From Allocatelliglobosispora scoriae (GTDB lineage Bacteria > Actinomycetota > Actinomycetes > Mycobacteriales > Micromonosporaceae): a stretch of DNA of 64,000 nt. The position numbers and the translations under genes are program-made. Location: NCBI RefSeq assembly GCF_014204945.1, contig NZ_JACHMN010000003.1, forward strand, positions 1,426,001 to 1,490,000, read 5' to 3'. Shown piece after piece: positions 31,461 through 40,032 of this stretch; positions within the stretch are counted from its first letter, which is position 1; each line of letters opens with the position of its first letter. A model generated the notes under the pieces. That model saw only the letters and a program-made list of their open reading frames with translations. It searched no databases and was not told the DNA's origin.

Positions 31461-33305
31461 ATGACCACGCGCGCGGAACAGAAGCGGCTGCAGAGCCTGA
31501 GCCCGTTCGAGCTGAAGAACTCGCTGATCGAGCTCGCCGACGAGAACAATAAGCTCAACGCCATCGTCATGCTCAATGCCGGCCGCGGCAATCCCAACTG
31601 GACCGCGACCGAGCCGAGGGAGGCGTTCTTCCTGCTCGGGAGGTTCGGCGTCGCCGAGGCGCGCCTCGACTGGGACGAGTGGGACGGGGTCGGCGGCATG
31701 CCGCAGAAGCCCGGCATCGCCGCCCGGTTCGCCGACTTCCTCAAGGCCAACAAGGCCGAGGGCGGTGCCGACCTGCTGCGGCGATCGGTCGACTACGGCG
31801 TCAAGGAGCTCGGCTTCGACGCCGACGCGTGGGTCTGGGAGCTCACCGACGCGATCATCGGCGACCACTACCCGGAGCCGGACCGGATGCTGACCCACAT
31901 CGAGAAGGTCGTGCACGAGTACCTCGTCAAGGAGATGTGCAACGGCAAGCAGCCCGACAAGCCTTTCGACATCTACGCCGTCGAGGGCGGCACGGCCGCG
32001 ATGTGCTATCTCTTCGACTCGGCGGTGATCAACGGCATCCTCGACAAGGGCGACACGATCGCGCTGATGACGCCGATCTTCACGCCGTACCTGGAGATCC
32101 CGCACCTGGAGCGATACGAGTTCAACGTCATCGAGCTGAAGGCCGACCGCATCGACGACGAGGGCTTCCACACCTGGCAGTTCGCCGACGGGGAGATCGA
32201 CAAGCTCGCCGACCCCAAGGTGAAGGCGGTCTTCCTCGTCAACCCGTCCAACCCGCCGTCGGTGGCGCTGTCGGCCGAGACCCGGCAGCGGATCAAGAAG
32301 ATCACCGAGACGACGAACAAGGGCCTGACGATCATCACCGACGACGTCTACGGCACCTTCGTCGACGGCTTCGAGTCGCTGATGTCGACGGTGCCCCGGC
32401 ACACGATCGGCGTCTACTCCTTCAGCAAGTATTTCGGCTGCACCGGCTGGCGCCTCGGCGTCATCGCCATCAACCAGGACAACATCTTCGAGGAGAAGCT
32501 GGCGAAGCTGCCGGCCAAGCGCAGGGCGCAGCTCCACGAGCGCTACAGCACGCTCACCCTGGAGCCCGAGAAGATCAAGTTCATCGACCGGATCGTCGCC
32601 GACTCCCGGCAGGTCGCGCTCAACCACACCGCCGGGCTCTCGCTGCCGCAGCAGGTGCAGATGGGGCTGTTCAGCCTCTTCGCGCTGCTCGACGGCGCCG
32701 ACGACTACAAGCAGGTCTGCCAGACCATCATCCAGCGGCGGCTGCACGCCCTCGTCAAGGGGATGGGCGTCAAGCTGCCCAAGGACCGGCAGGCCGCGCA
32801 CTACTACGTCGAGCTCGACCTGCTCAGCTACGTGCGGCGCGCGGTCGGGGACGAGTTCGCCGACTGGATGGTCGAGAACTTCGAGCCCGTCGACCCGATC
32901 TTCCGCCTCGCCGAGAAGGGCTCGGTCGTGCTGCTCAACGGCGGCGGCTTCGACGGTCCGGAGTGGAGCGTCCGGGTGAGCCTGGCGAACCTGCGCTACG
33001 AGGCGTACGAGAAGATCGGCACCGGCCTGCGCGAGGTCATGGAGGGCTACCGCGACGAGTTCGAGCAGTCCCGCTCGGGATCGGGCACCCGGCCCGCCGC
33101 CGCGTCGAAGAAGGCCTCTCCCGCCGCGTCGAAGAAGGCAGCGCCCGCGGCGAAGAAGACCGCCGCGGCGAAGCCGTCGAGCAGCAGCGACTCGAAGAAG
33201 TCGACGTCGGCCAAGACCACCGCCGCGAAGAAGGCCCCGGCGGCGAAGTCGACCTCGACCAGGGCGGGCGCGCGTGCCTCCTCCCGTGACGGGGAGAAGC
33301 GATGA
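31461..33305 (+). CDS. aspD: Bifunctional aspartate transaminase / aspartate 4-decarboxylase (AspD), with Lys/Ala-rich tail
   Basis: 614 residues. PLP enzyme that beta-decarboxylates aspartate to alanine and CO2. The catalytic Lys lies in YSFSKYFGCTGWRLG, with NPSNPP in the substrate-binding region and IITDDVYGTF for the PLP-ring Asp. The core matches AspD (about 535 residues) up to EFEQSRSG. The last 75 residues are a Lys/Ala/Ser-rich low-complexity tail (AASKKAS, AAKKTAAAKPSSSS, TTAAKKAP), much like bacterial H1-type tails and unlike known AspD. AspT on both sides indicates an aspartate-alanine metabolic cycle. The stop overlaps the next start (ATGA). Confidence 0.92.
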   Translation: MTTRAEQKRLQSLSPFELKNSLIELADENNKLNAIVMLNAGRGNPNWTATEPREAFFLLGRFGVAEARLDWDEWDGVGGMPQKPGIAARFADFLKANKAEGGADLLRRSVDYGVKELGFDADAWVWELTDAIIGDHYPEPDRMLTHIEKVVHEYLVKEMCNGKQPDKPFDIYAVEGGTAAMCYLFDSAVINGILDKGDTIALMTPIFTPYLEIPHLERYEFNVIELKADRIDDEGFHTWQFADGEIDKLADPKVKAVFLVNPSNPPSVALSAETRQRIKKITETTNKGLTIITDDVYGTFVDGFESLMSTVPRHTIGVYSFSKYFGCTGWRLGVIAINQDNIFEEKLAKLPAKRRAQLHERYSTLTLEPEKIKFIDRIVADSRQVALNHTAGLSLPQQVQMGLFSLFALLDGADDYKQVCQTIIQRRLHALVKGMGVKLPKDRQAAHYYVELDLLSYVRRAVGDEFADWMVENFEPVDPIFRLAEKGSVVLLNGGGFDGPEWSVRVSLANLRYEAYEKIGTGLREVMEGYRDEFEQSRSGSGTRPAAASKKASPAASKKAAPAAKKTAAAKPSSSSDSKKSTSAKTTAAKKAPAAKSTSTRAGARASSRDGEKR

Positions 33306-34996
33306 AGGATTGGTTGACCGATCTCTTCAACTCGGTCGAAGGGCTGGTGCTCTTCGTCTGCCTGGCGCTCGGCTTCGCCCTCGGGAAGATCAAGTTCTGG
33401 AAGATCTCCCTCGGCGGCGTCGCCGGGACGCTGATCGTCGCGATCTTCGTCGGCATGATGGGGGTCACCCTCAACAGCCAGGTCAAGAACATCGCGTTCG
33501 CCCTGTTCATCTTCACGCTGGGCTACATGTCGGGGCCGTCGTTCTTCGCCAGCCTCAACAAGCACAGCCTGAAATACGGCATCTTCACCATCGTCGAGGT
33601 CGTCACGATCCTCGTCGTGGTCGGGCTCGCCACCGCGATCCTCAACCTCGACCAGGGCACCGCGGCGGGGCTGCTCGCCGGTGGCGCCACGGAATCGGCG
33701 GTGGTCGGCACGGCGACGGATGCGATCGCCAAACTCGACCTGCCCGCCGATCAGATCAAGACGCTGCAGGGCAACGTGGGCACGGCCTACTCCATCTCGT
33801 ACATCATGGGTCTGATCACGATCGTGCTCTTCACCAGCCAGTTCGCGCCCGCGATCATGCGGGTCAACCTCCGCGAGGAGGCCGCGAAGCTCTGGGAGAA
33901 GCTCGGCGGCGGCAGCGACGCCGAGGGCGGCGCGACCTCCGCGCTGCCCGACCTCGTCGGCCGCGCGCACGAGGTCACCTTCGCCACGGGCAAGACCGTC
34001 GGTCAGGTCGAGGCCGCGCTGGGTGAGAGCATCGCCATCGAGCGGGTACGCCGAGCCGGGGCCAACCTCGATGTCACCTCCGGGACCCGGCTGGCCGCCG
34101 GAGACGTGGTGCTCCTGCACGGCCGCCGCGAGCAGCTCATCGACGGATACAGCGTCATCGGCCCCGAGCGGGCCGGGATCGAGGGGATGAACGTCGACCT
34201 CGATGTCCAGGAGGTCGTGCTCACCGCGCCCGGATACGGCGGCAAGACGCTCGGCGACATCCGGGCCTCCATCCCGCAGGAGGAGCGCCACGGCGTCTTC
34301 CTCTCCGGGATCAGCCGGATGGACCACAACCTGCCGGTGCAGAACGGCACCCAGATCAACCAGGGCGACACGCTGCGCTTCACCGGCGCCAAGCGGGACC
34401 TCGCCAGCTTCGTACCGCGCGTCGGCTTCGTCATCGACCCGAGCGTGAAGATGGACGTCATCTTCATCGCCATCGGCGTCATCCTCGGCATGCTCATCGG
34501 CAAGATCGAGATCCCGCTGGGGAGCATCCCGCTCTCGCTCGGCACCGGTGGCGGCTGTCTGCTCTCCGGCCTGCTCTTCGGCTGGCTGCGGGCGCGCAAC
34601 CCGAAGCACGGGCAGTACCACCCGGCGGCGGCGCAGGTCGTCAAGGACCTGGGGCTGGCGACGTTCATCTGCGCGGTGGGCCTGTCGTCCGGGCCGCAGG
34701 CCGTCGACCTCATCAAGCAGTACGGCTTCTCGCTGCCGATCGCGGGCATCCTGGTGACGCTGATCCCGGCGTCGATCTCGCTCTTCGTGGGCTGGAAGCT
34801 GATGAAGCTGCCGGCGCCGTTGACGCTGGGTGCCGTGGCCGGTCAGCAGTGCTCCACGCCGGCGGCGACGGCTGTGCAGCAGGCCGCGGGGAACACGACT
34901 CCGCTGATGAGCTACACGATCGTGTACGCGCTGTCCAATGTGGTCCTTCCACTGCTCGGACCCATCGTGGTCGCCCTGACCGGAGCCATCTCGTAG
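33302..34996 (+). CDS. aspT: Aspartate:alanine antiporter family transporter (AspT), copy 2
   Basis: 564 residues, coupled to aspD through ATGA. Same layout as copy 1 but diverged: N-terminal helices (LVLFVCLALGFALGKIKFWK, then FTLGYMSGPSFFASL), TrkA-C-like cytoplasmic region with TFATGKTVGQVEAALGE, and C-terminal helices containing GGGCLLSGLLFGWLRARNP and TLGAVAGQQCSTPAATA. Two neighbouring copies flanking the decarboxylase suggest either a heteromeric carrier or two substrate preferences (aspartate in, alanine out). A long hairpin follows the stop. Confidence 0.9.
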   Translation: MKDWLTDLFNSVEGLVLFVCLALGFALGKIKFWKISLGGVAGTLIVAIFVGMMGVTLNSQVKNIAFALFIFTLGYMSGPSFFASLNKHSLKYGIFTIVEVVTILVVVGLATAILNLDQGTAAGLLAGGATESAVVGTATDAIAKLDLPADQIKTLQGNVGTAYSISYIMGLITIVLFTSQFAPAIMRVNLREEAAKLWEKLGGGSDAEGGATSALPDLVGRAHEVTFATGKTVGQVEAALGESIAIERVRRAGANLDVTSGTRLAAGDVVLLHGRREQLIDGYSVIGPERAGIEGMNVDLDVQEVVLTAPGYGGKTLGDIRASIPQEERHGVFLSGISRMDHNLPVQNGTQINQGDTLRFTGAKRDLASFVPRVGFVIDPSVKMDVIFIAIGVILGMLIGKIEIPLGSIPLSLGTGGGCLLSGLLFGWLRARNPKHGQYHPAAAQVVKDLGLATFICAVGLSSGPQAVDLIKQYGFSLPIAGILVTLIPASISLFVGWKLMKLPAPLTLGAVAGQQCSTPAATAVQQAAGNTTPLMSYTIVYALSNVVLPLLGPIVVALTGAIS

Positions 34997-35008
34997 GTCG
35001 GAGGCCGC

Positions 35009-35076
35009 CTCCCCGTTTTGCAGCAAAGCGTGCCCTGCTGTCGCCAGCAGGGCACGCTTTGCTGCAAAACGGGGAG
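35009..35076. terminator. 32-bp perfect inverted repeat after aspT2
   Basis: Arms 35009-35040 and 35045-35076, perfect, four-base loop TCGC. Key parts are CCCCGTTTTGCAGCAAAGCG and its complement. It is 12 bases after the aspT2 stop, so a strong terminator is likely. It resembles the hairpins at 54774 and 58626 in length and perfection but not in sequence. Confidence 0.8.
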
Positions 35077-35080
35077 AGGC

Positions 35081-35116
35081 CAAGATCGCCGCAACTCTTC
35101 AAGAGTTGGTCCTAAG
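35081..35116. repeat. Dispersed palindrome, 36-bp extended copy (A)
   Basis: Core CAACTCTT-C-AAGAGTTG at 35092-35108. With its flanks it differs at only three of 36 positions from 40831-40866, so homology goes beyond the palindrome (shared left flank CAAGAYCGCCG, right flank GTCCTAAG). Confidence 0.85.
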
Positions 35117-35155
35117 TTCCGCTCCGCGTTGGTCGAAGCGAGCGAGTGTCGGTCG

Positions 35156-35234
35156 CCGTGATCACACCTTCTTCGGGGAAGAAGGGCTGATCACGGCCCA
35201 TGATCACACCACTTTCCCTGAAGAAGGTGTGATC
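35156..35234. repeat. Overlapping inverted repeats with alternative pairings
   Basis: GATCACACCTTCTTC (35160-35174) pairs with GAAGAAGGTGTGATC (35220-35234). CCGTGATCA (35156-35164) pairs with TGATCACGG (35188-35196). They share the base pairs at the left, so the two stems exclude each other. A direct repeat GATCACACC occurs at 35160 and 35202. No gene is visible in 34997-35259. Confidence 0.65.
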
Positions 35235-35259
35235 TTCCGCCGCGCCGCGCCGCGCTGGG

Positions 35260-35715
35260 TTACGGGGTGGCGGTGAGGAGGGCGGCTATGAAGAGCCAGG
35301 CCACGTGCCAGGACTGGTCCTGGGCGTAGGCGCCGGTGCCCAGGCTGGGGTTGTCGTCGTGGCCGGGGCGGGGCTGGCCGAGACTGTGGAAGGTGGCGTG
35401 TCCGGTCCAGCGGGCCAGGATGCGCAGGGGCTCGCGGCGGTCGGCGATGTAGTGGGTGATCGCGGAGACCGCCAGGCCGAGCCCGACCCGCCACGGGGTC
35501 AGTGGCAGGTCCAGCGCGAGCCACACTGCGGTGAGCGCCGCGAGCAGGGTGGCGGTGTAGGTCGCGACGTGGGCCAGGCACGCGCGGCGCCCCGCCCAGC
35601 CGGGCAGGCCCTTGCGGGCGGCCTGCCGTTCGGTCTGGATCCAGTGGTCACCGACGGTGTGCGCGGCGTAGAACGCCACGAAGACGCAGGCGAAGGTTGC
35701 GGCCGTGTCTGGCAT
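35260..35715 (-). CDS. Small membrane protein, DUF3307-like
   Basis: 151 residues from ATG 35715 near the start of a run of four hydrophobic helices. The AFYAAHTVGDHWIQTERQAARKG segment has the HxxxD/W-Q pattern of DUF3307 proteins, and HVATYTATLLAALTAVWLAL follows. The C terminus is hydrophobic. Function unknown. It is plausible as a stand-alone gene; such genes are seen in mobile and plasmid regions, but no other sign of mobility is here. Confidence 0.7.
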   Translation of the reverse strand: MPDTAATFACVFVAFYAAHTVGDHWIQTERQAARKGLPGWAGRRACLAHVATYTATLLAALTAVWLALDLPLTPWRVGLGLAVSAITHYIADRREPLRILARWTGHATFHSLGQPRPGHDDNPSLGTGAYAQDQSWHVAWLFIAALLTATP

Positions 35716-35770
35716 GTATCGAGCGTGCCCCGAAACGGCCCGGTGCTCTGCGTATAAATGTGTATAGCTG

Positions 35771-36556
35771 CTAACCCGTCCGGCGAGCGAGGTAGAGGAC
35801 CGTCTCGACGGCGAGGGTGATCGGGGCGGCGAGCCGGTCCTCGATGGCGGCGAAGAGCTTGTCGCGCACCGGTTCGGCGATCATCCGGAAGGTCGAGTGG
35901 GTGCCGAGATAGGCGACGTAGTCGCTGGCGGAGATGGTGCGGTCCCACAGGTAGAGGTGGGTGGCGAGCTCGGTGAAGTCGGGCTGGCGGACGATGTCCG
36001 TGCCCGGCCAGAGGGTCGCGAGGTCCTGGTCGCCGGCGGGCTCGTCGTCGAACTCGAAGAGGAGCTGCGGGGCGATCTCGGCGACCACCTCGCGGACGGC
36101 GGCCCGCTGGGCGTCGTCGGCGATGCGGTCGTAGTTCCAGAACAGGGCGAGGGTGCCACCGGGGGCGAGCGCGGCGGAGGCCGACTGCCAGCGGGTGGCG
36201 GGCTCGGTCCAGTGCCAGGCCTGCGCGCAGTAGAGCAGGCCGAAGCGCTGCGCGGAGACGAACCGCTCGAAGGAGATGGGCTCGATCGAGACGTCGGGGA
36301 GCCGCTGCGAGAGCAGTGCGGCCATGGCCGGGTCGGGTTCGATCGCGGTGACGGTCACACCGTGCTGGGTGAAGGCCGAGGTCGCCTTGCCGGTGCCCGC
36401 GCCGATCTCCAGGGCGCCGAGGTCGATGTCGAGGCCGTGCGCACCCGTATAGGTGAGGACGTCCTTCACCAGGTCGGCCGGGTAACCCGGCCGGATGCGG
36501 TCGAATTCGTCGGCGACCTCGCCGAAAACCAGGCCCTGCGTCCGCTCGCTAGTCAC
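35771..36556 (-). CDS. SAM-dependent methyltransferase
   Basis: 261 residues. Start taken at GTG 36556, just before the conserved beginning TSERTQGLVFGEVADEFDRIRPG. Motif I is ALEIGAGTGKATSAFTQHG, motif II VTAIEPDPAM, motif IV-like LLYCAQAWHWTEP and post-I region APGGTLALFWN. This is the pattern of a small-molecule class I methyltransferase (type 11). Substrate unknown. A longer frame to 36688 has no supporting site and lacks homology. Confidence 0.88.
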   Translation of the reverse strand: MTSERTQGLVFGEVADEFDRIRPGYPADLVKDVLTYTGAHGLDIDLGALEIGAGTGKATSAFTQHGVTVTAIEPDPAMAALLSQRLPDVSIEPISFERFVSAQRFGLLYCAQAWHWTEPATRWQSASAALAPGGTLALFWNYDRIADDAQRAAVREVVAEIAPQLLFEFDDEPAGDQDLATLWPGTDIVRQPDFTELATHLYLWDRTISASDYVAYLGTHSTFRMIAEPVRDKLFAAIEDRLAAPITLAVETVLYLARRTG

Positions 36557-36620
36557 AAGCGGGGACCCTACCGCTTCGGCGCGGAACGCGCATATCACGG
36601 TAGGGCCCCGGAATCGCCGC

Positions 36621-37247
36621 TTAGACCGGGGCACGCCAGATCGCCGAGAACCCGGCGGCCTCTCCCGCGAGCCAGCGGTCCACGTCACTCGCGCTGCTGC
36701 CCACGGGCTGCATGCGGTGCGTCACTCCCCGTCGCACGTCGACCAGGACCGGCTCGGCGTGCGGGAGGATGTGTGCCATGTGCGCCTGCAGCAGGTGCAG
36801 CGTCGCGGTGACGATCTCCTTGGTGGGAGGCTGCTCGTCGAAGTAAAGGCGGACGGCTTCGGAGTGACCGTCCTCGAAGCGCAGGCCGAAGTGGGCGGTC
36901 ACCTTGACCGGCAGGTCGCCCACGATCGCGAGCGCCTCGTGGGTCGGCATGAGCCACACGTCGGCGGGGTCGCCGAGGGACTTGACATAGCGCGCGGCGC
37001 CCTCGGTGAGAGCCGCGTAGAGGCGCTGCCAATGTGGACGCACGGTGTGTGCGACCTCACCGAGGTGCGTGCCGCCCGTGCGGAACTGAATGTCGGATTT
37101 GAGGGCCTTGATGAGCTGGCCGTGCGGGTTGAATCCGCCGCCCGACTCGCGCTGGCGCCGCAGACCGCAGACGAACGACGCCTTCGCGGGTCCGGTGCGG
37201 TCGACGAAGCGGGTGAAGGCGAGCAGAGTTGCGTACGGAAGGGTCAC
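36621..37247 (-). CDS. Hypothetical protein
   Basis: 208 residues, GTG start with GAGGAG upstream. Soluble, mildly basic, no signal or membrane helix. Recognisable composition but no family: FVDRTGPAKASFVCGLRRQR near the start, FEDGHSEAVRLYFDEQPPTK in the middle, and a C-terminal AAGFSAIWRA. The phrase KEIVTATLHLLQAHMAH suggests a helical pair. Neighbours do not explain it. Confidence 0.65.
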   Translation of the reverse strand: MTLPYATLLAFTRFVDRTGPAKASFVCGLRRQRESGGGFNPHGQLIKALKSDIQFRTGGTHLGEVAHTVRPHWQRLYAALTEGAARYVKSLGDPADVWLMPTHEALAIVGDLPVKVTAHFGLRFEDGHSEAVRLYFDEQPPTKEIVTATLHLLQAHMAHILPHAEPVLVDVRRGVTHRMQPVGSSASDVDRWLAGEAAGFSAIWRAPV

Positions 37248-37307
37248 TGCGGCTCCTCAGAGAAGGGGTGTCACTGCAGGTCAGCGGCCTTTGTTCGTAC
37301 ACACATT

Positions 37308-38168
37308 CTAACCGAAAATCTGTTCTAAAACCATGGCTACGCCGTCCGAATCGTTGCTCGCGGTGTGCCGATCAGCGGCCGCCAGCACCTCCGGATGGGC
37401 GTTCGCGACGGCCACCCCGGTGCCTGCCCAGCGCAGCATCGCCAGGTCGTTGGGCATGTCGCCGAAGGCGATCACCTCCTGACTGTCGACACCCCACTCG
37501 GCGCAGAGGGCGGCGAGCGTGCTCGCCTTCGTCACGCCCGCCGCGGTCACCTCGAAGGTGCCGGTGCCGCCGGAGTAGGCGCACTCCACGGCGGGCAGCG
37601 CGGCGGTGAGGGCGGCGTGCAGCGAGTCCGTCATCGGCGCCGGTGACCAGGCGTGCAGCTTCACGCTCGCCTCGGCGACCCGCCACAGCTCGTCCAGGGA
37701 GGCGACGTGAACGCGGCCCATGGAGCGGCTGGAGACATAGCCGTAGCGCGGCTCGCAGAGCAGGCGGCTCCCGGTCTCCAGGGAGAATCCCGCGTCGGGC
37801 AGCAGCTCGAGGATCACCTCGGCACAGCGCATCGCCGTGGCGATCGGCAGCCCGCCGACGATGCGCACCCCGCGAGCATCCAGTCCGTCCGAATCCAGGC
37901 CGCCCGAATCCAAGCCGCCGGAATCCGAGTCGCCCGGATGCGCGGCGCCCCGTTCGAAGACGACCGCGCCGTTGCAGCAGACCGCGATCCCGGTGATCCC
38001 GGTCTCCGCGGCGAGCACGTCGACGAAGCGCGGCGGCCGGGCTGTCGAGATGACGACACGGGCACCGGCGTCGGCCGCCAGGCGCAGCGCCGCCACGGTA
38101 CGCGTCGAGACGGTGGTGTCGGAGCGGAGCAGCGTGCCGTCGAGGTCGACGGCGACGACCCGGATCAC
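37308..38168 (-). CDS. HAD-IIB (Cof-type) phosphatase with internal minisatellite
   Basis: 286 residues. Start at GTG 38168, where motif I VVAVDLDGTLLRSD begins. Motif II VVISTARPP and the end motif IAFGDMPNDLAMLRWAG place it in the Cof/HAD-IIB group, which dephosphorylates sugar phosphates or nucleotides such as FMN. The insertion DSDSGGLDSGGLDSDGLDAR lies between core and cap; it is encoded by four 15-bp repeats (37876-37935). The GTG overlaps the stop of the acetyltransferase gene (GTGA). Confidence 0.88.
   Translation of the reverse strand: MIRVVAVDLDGTLLRSDTTVSTRTVAALRLAADAGARVVISTARPPRFVDVLAAETGITGIAVCCNGAVVFERGAAHPGDSDSGGLDSGGLDSDGLDARGVRIVGGLPIATAMRCAEVILELLPDAGFSLETGSRLLCEPRYGYVSSRSMGRVHVASLDELWRVAEASVKLHAWSPAPMTDSLHAALTAALPAVECAYSGGTGTFEVTAAGVTKASTLAALCAEWGVDSQEVIAFGDMPNDLAMLRWAGTGVAVANAHPEVLAAADRHTASNDSDGVAMVLEQIFG
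37876..37935. repeat. Four 15-bp tandem repeats in the HAD gene
   Basis: Units at 37876, 37891, 37906 and 37921, with consensus GAATCCAGGCCGCCC on the plus strand. They are read on the minus strand as Gly-Leu-Asp-Ser-(Gly/Asp) repeats. Each unit is a multiple of three, so copy number could change without frameshift. It sits in a likely surface loop. Confidence 0.85.
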
Positions 38169-38671
38169 AGGTCGTCGAAGGCGTCGGCGTAGGCGAAGGT
38201 GCCGCGTAGTCGCGGATCGTGGGCGGCGAGTGCGCGTACCTGGAAATGGGGTGTCCACTCGGCGACCGGCGGCGTGATGCCGAAGTCCGCGGCGAGGCGG
38301 AAGCCGAAGCGCGTGTAGTAGTCGCGGCTGCCCAGCAGCGCGACGAGCGGCTCGTCGAGGGCGTCGGCCGCGCCGAGCACCGCGTGCACCAGGGCCGAGC
38401 CCACGCCGCGACCCTGGTGGTCGGGGCGGACCGAGACGGGGCCGAGGCCGAGGACCGGTACGCCGTCGACCGTGGCCCGGGTGGCCAGCACGTGCCCCAC
38501 CACCGAGCCGTCGGCGGCGGAGACCGCGACGAGGGAGAGCGCGGGCAGCCACGCGGTGTCGTCGGCCCGCAGCGCGTCGACGAGCGCGGCCTCGTCGACG
38601 CGCTGGAAGGCGGCTGCGGTGACGGTTCGGATGGCGTCGATGTCTGCGGGAGTTTCGCGTCTGATCAGCAC
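38165..38671 (-). CDS. GNAT family N-acetyltransferase
   Basis: About 168 residues (177 if the start is 38698). GTG 38671 (VLIRRETPADIDAIRTVT) is preferred since the GNAT fold begins there. Motif A is GLGPVSVRPDHQGRGVGSAL with the acetyl-CoA pyrophosphate loop Q-x-x-G-x-G. SRDYYTRFGFRLA is the usual late motif. It acetylates an unknown amine. It is translationally coupled to the HAD gene downstream. Confidence 0.86.
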   Translation of the reverse strand: MLIRRETPADIDAIRTVTAAAFQRVDEAALVDALRADDTAWLPALSLVAVSAADGSVVGHVLATRATVDGVPVLGLGPVSVRPDHQGRGVGSALVHAVLGAADALDEPLVALLGSRDYYTRFGFRLAADFGITPPVAEWTPHFQVRALAAHDPRLRGTFAYADAFDDL

Positions 38672-38711
38672 AGGTCCACCCTGGCGGCTCGCCCGCACGC
38701 GGGCAAGCCGG

Positions 38712-39101
38712 TTAGTCGTCGAAGCGGGCCGTGGTGAGCGCCCAGATCACGTAGACGTCGAGCGCGATGATGAGCAGCGCCCACCAGGGGTAGTAGGGCA
38801 GCCAGAAGAAGTTGGCGATCGCCGAGGCGACGGCGACCGCGACGCCCGCGCCCCGGGCCCAGGTGGCGCCGGAGAAGAGGAACCAGCCGATCGCGACCAT
38901 CAGGAGGCCGAGGATGAAGTGGATCCAGCCCCAGACCGAGGTGTCGATGGTGAAGGCGTAGTTCCTGGTGGTGATGAAGAACTCGCTCTTGATGATCCCG
39001 GCCAGGCCCTGCACGACCTGGAAGACGCCGAGCATCAGGAACATGGTCGCCGCGAAGACCAGTCCACCCCTGGCCAGTGCCTGACGGTTCGAAGTAGTCA
39101 T
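38712..39101 (-). CDS. DUF7144-like four-helix membrane protein
   Basis: 129 residues with four hydrophobic helices, roughly at 10-30, 53-75, 80-98 and 101-122. GGLVFAATMFLMLGVFQVVQ and WGWIHFILGLLMVAIGWFL are very like the small DUF7144-type membrane proteins frequent in Actinobacteria. Function unknown. It lies 19 bases downstream of the end of the neighbouring lyase gene on the same strand. Confidence 0.83.
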   Translation of the reverse strand: MTTSNRQALARGGLVFAATMFLMLGVFQVVQGLAGIIKSEFFITTRNYAFTIDTSVWGWIHFILGLLMVAIGWFLFSGATWARGAGVAVAVASAIANFFWLPYYPWWALLIIALDVYVIWALTTARFDD

Positions 39102-39120
39102 ACTTCGAAGGCTATGTCCA

Positions 39121-39951
39121 CTATGCGTGCTTGCGCAGGAGTTCGTTGATCTCCCCGTACGCCAGCGCTCCGGCCAGCGACGAGTACGTGCCGGTCGTGA
39201 AGAACTCCTCGGCCGCGCGCCTCGCCACGGCGTACGCCGCCGCCGCGATCGAGGAGCCGAGGCTGACCCGGGCGACGCCGAGCGCGCCGAGGGCGCCCAG
39301 GTCGGGGGAGCCCGGCCCGGCGAGGATGTTGAGCGGTGCGGCGATGCCGTCCACCAGCGCGGCGACGGTCGTCGGATCGACCACGCCGGGCACGAAGATG
39401 CCGTCGGCGCCCGCCGCGAGGTAGGTCTCGGCCCGCGACAGCGTCTCGTCGAGCCGCCCGGCCGGGTCGCTGAGCCGCAGGAACGTGTCGATCCGCGCGT
39501 TGATGTAGAGCTCGACGCCCGTCTCGTCGGCCGCGCCCCGGGCCGCCGCGAGCCGCTCGGCCTGCTCCTGCGCGGGCCGCAGCGGCGACGGTCCGCCGCG
39601 CAGCGAGTCCTCCAGGTTGACGCCGACCGCACCGGCATCGAGGACGCCCGCGATCGTCGTCGCGACCGCCTCCGGGCTCGCGCCGAAGCCGCTCTCGATA
39701 TCGGCCGTGACCGGCACTCCGACGGCCGTGACGATCCGCGCGATCAGGTCCAGCGCGCGGTCGCGGTCGAGCTCGTCGCCGTCGGGCGAGCCGAGGCTCC
39801 ACGCCACTCCGGCGCTGGTGGTGGCGATCGCGGTGGCACCGATCGATTCGATCACCCGCGCGCTCGCGACATCCCACGCGTTGGCGAGGCGGAGCGGGTT
39901 GACTGCGGTGTGCAACGAGCGGAAGAGCTGCGCGCGGTCGTTGATCGGCAT
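39121..39951 (-). CDS. Isocitrate lyase/PEP mutase superfamily protein
   Basis: 276 residues. Conserved features: LRLANAWDVASARVIE (start of the barrel), TADIESGFG where PEP mutases and lyases bind Mg and substrate, GVNLEDS (second acidic ligand), and GIFVPGVVDP. The central K-K-C-G-H motif of isocitrate lyase is absent, so it is closer to oxaloacetate hydrolase-like or 2-methylisocitrate-like paralogs. No glyoxylate genes are near. Confidence 0.88.
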   Translation of the reverse strand: MPINDRAQLFRSLHTAVNPLRLANAWDVASARVIESIGATAIATTSAGVAWSLGSPDGDELDRDRALDLIARIVTAVGVPVTADIESGFGASPEAVATTIAGVLDAGAVGVNLEDSLRGGPSPLRPAQEQAERLAAARGAADETGVELYINARIDTFLRLSDPAGRLDETLSRAETYLAAGADGIFVPGVVDPTTVAALVDGIAAPLNILAGPGSPDLGALGALGVARVSLGSSIAAAAYAVARRAAEEFFTTGTYSSLAGALAYGEINELLRKHA

Positions 39952-40032
39952 GCGCCCAGTCCATCAGCCGCCGCGGGCCCGCGCCAGGGAAATCGAGTGA
40001 GGTGCGTGCCACGATCGGCATAGGCTCGCCGG

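Noticed and set aside
35081-35116. Transposon end suspected from the palindrome
   Set aside because: No transposase gene or target-site duplication; copies are too short and too symmetrical for an insertion sequence end.
37258-37307. LexA-type SOS box suspected from GTTCGTAC near the 36621 gene
   Set aside because: It does not fit the dyad spacing of the actinobacterial LexA site.
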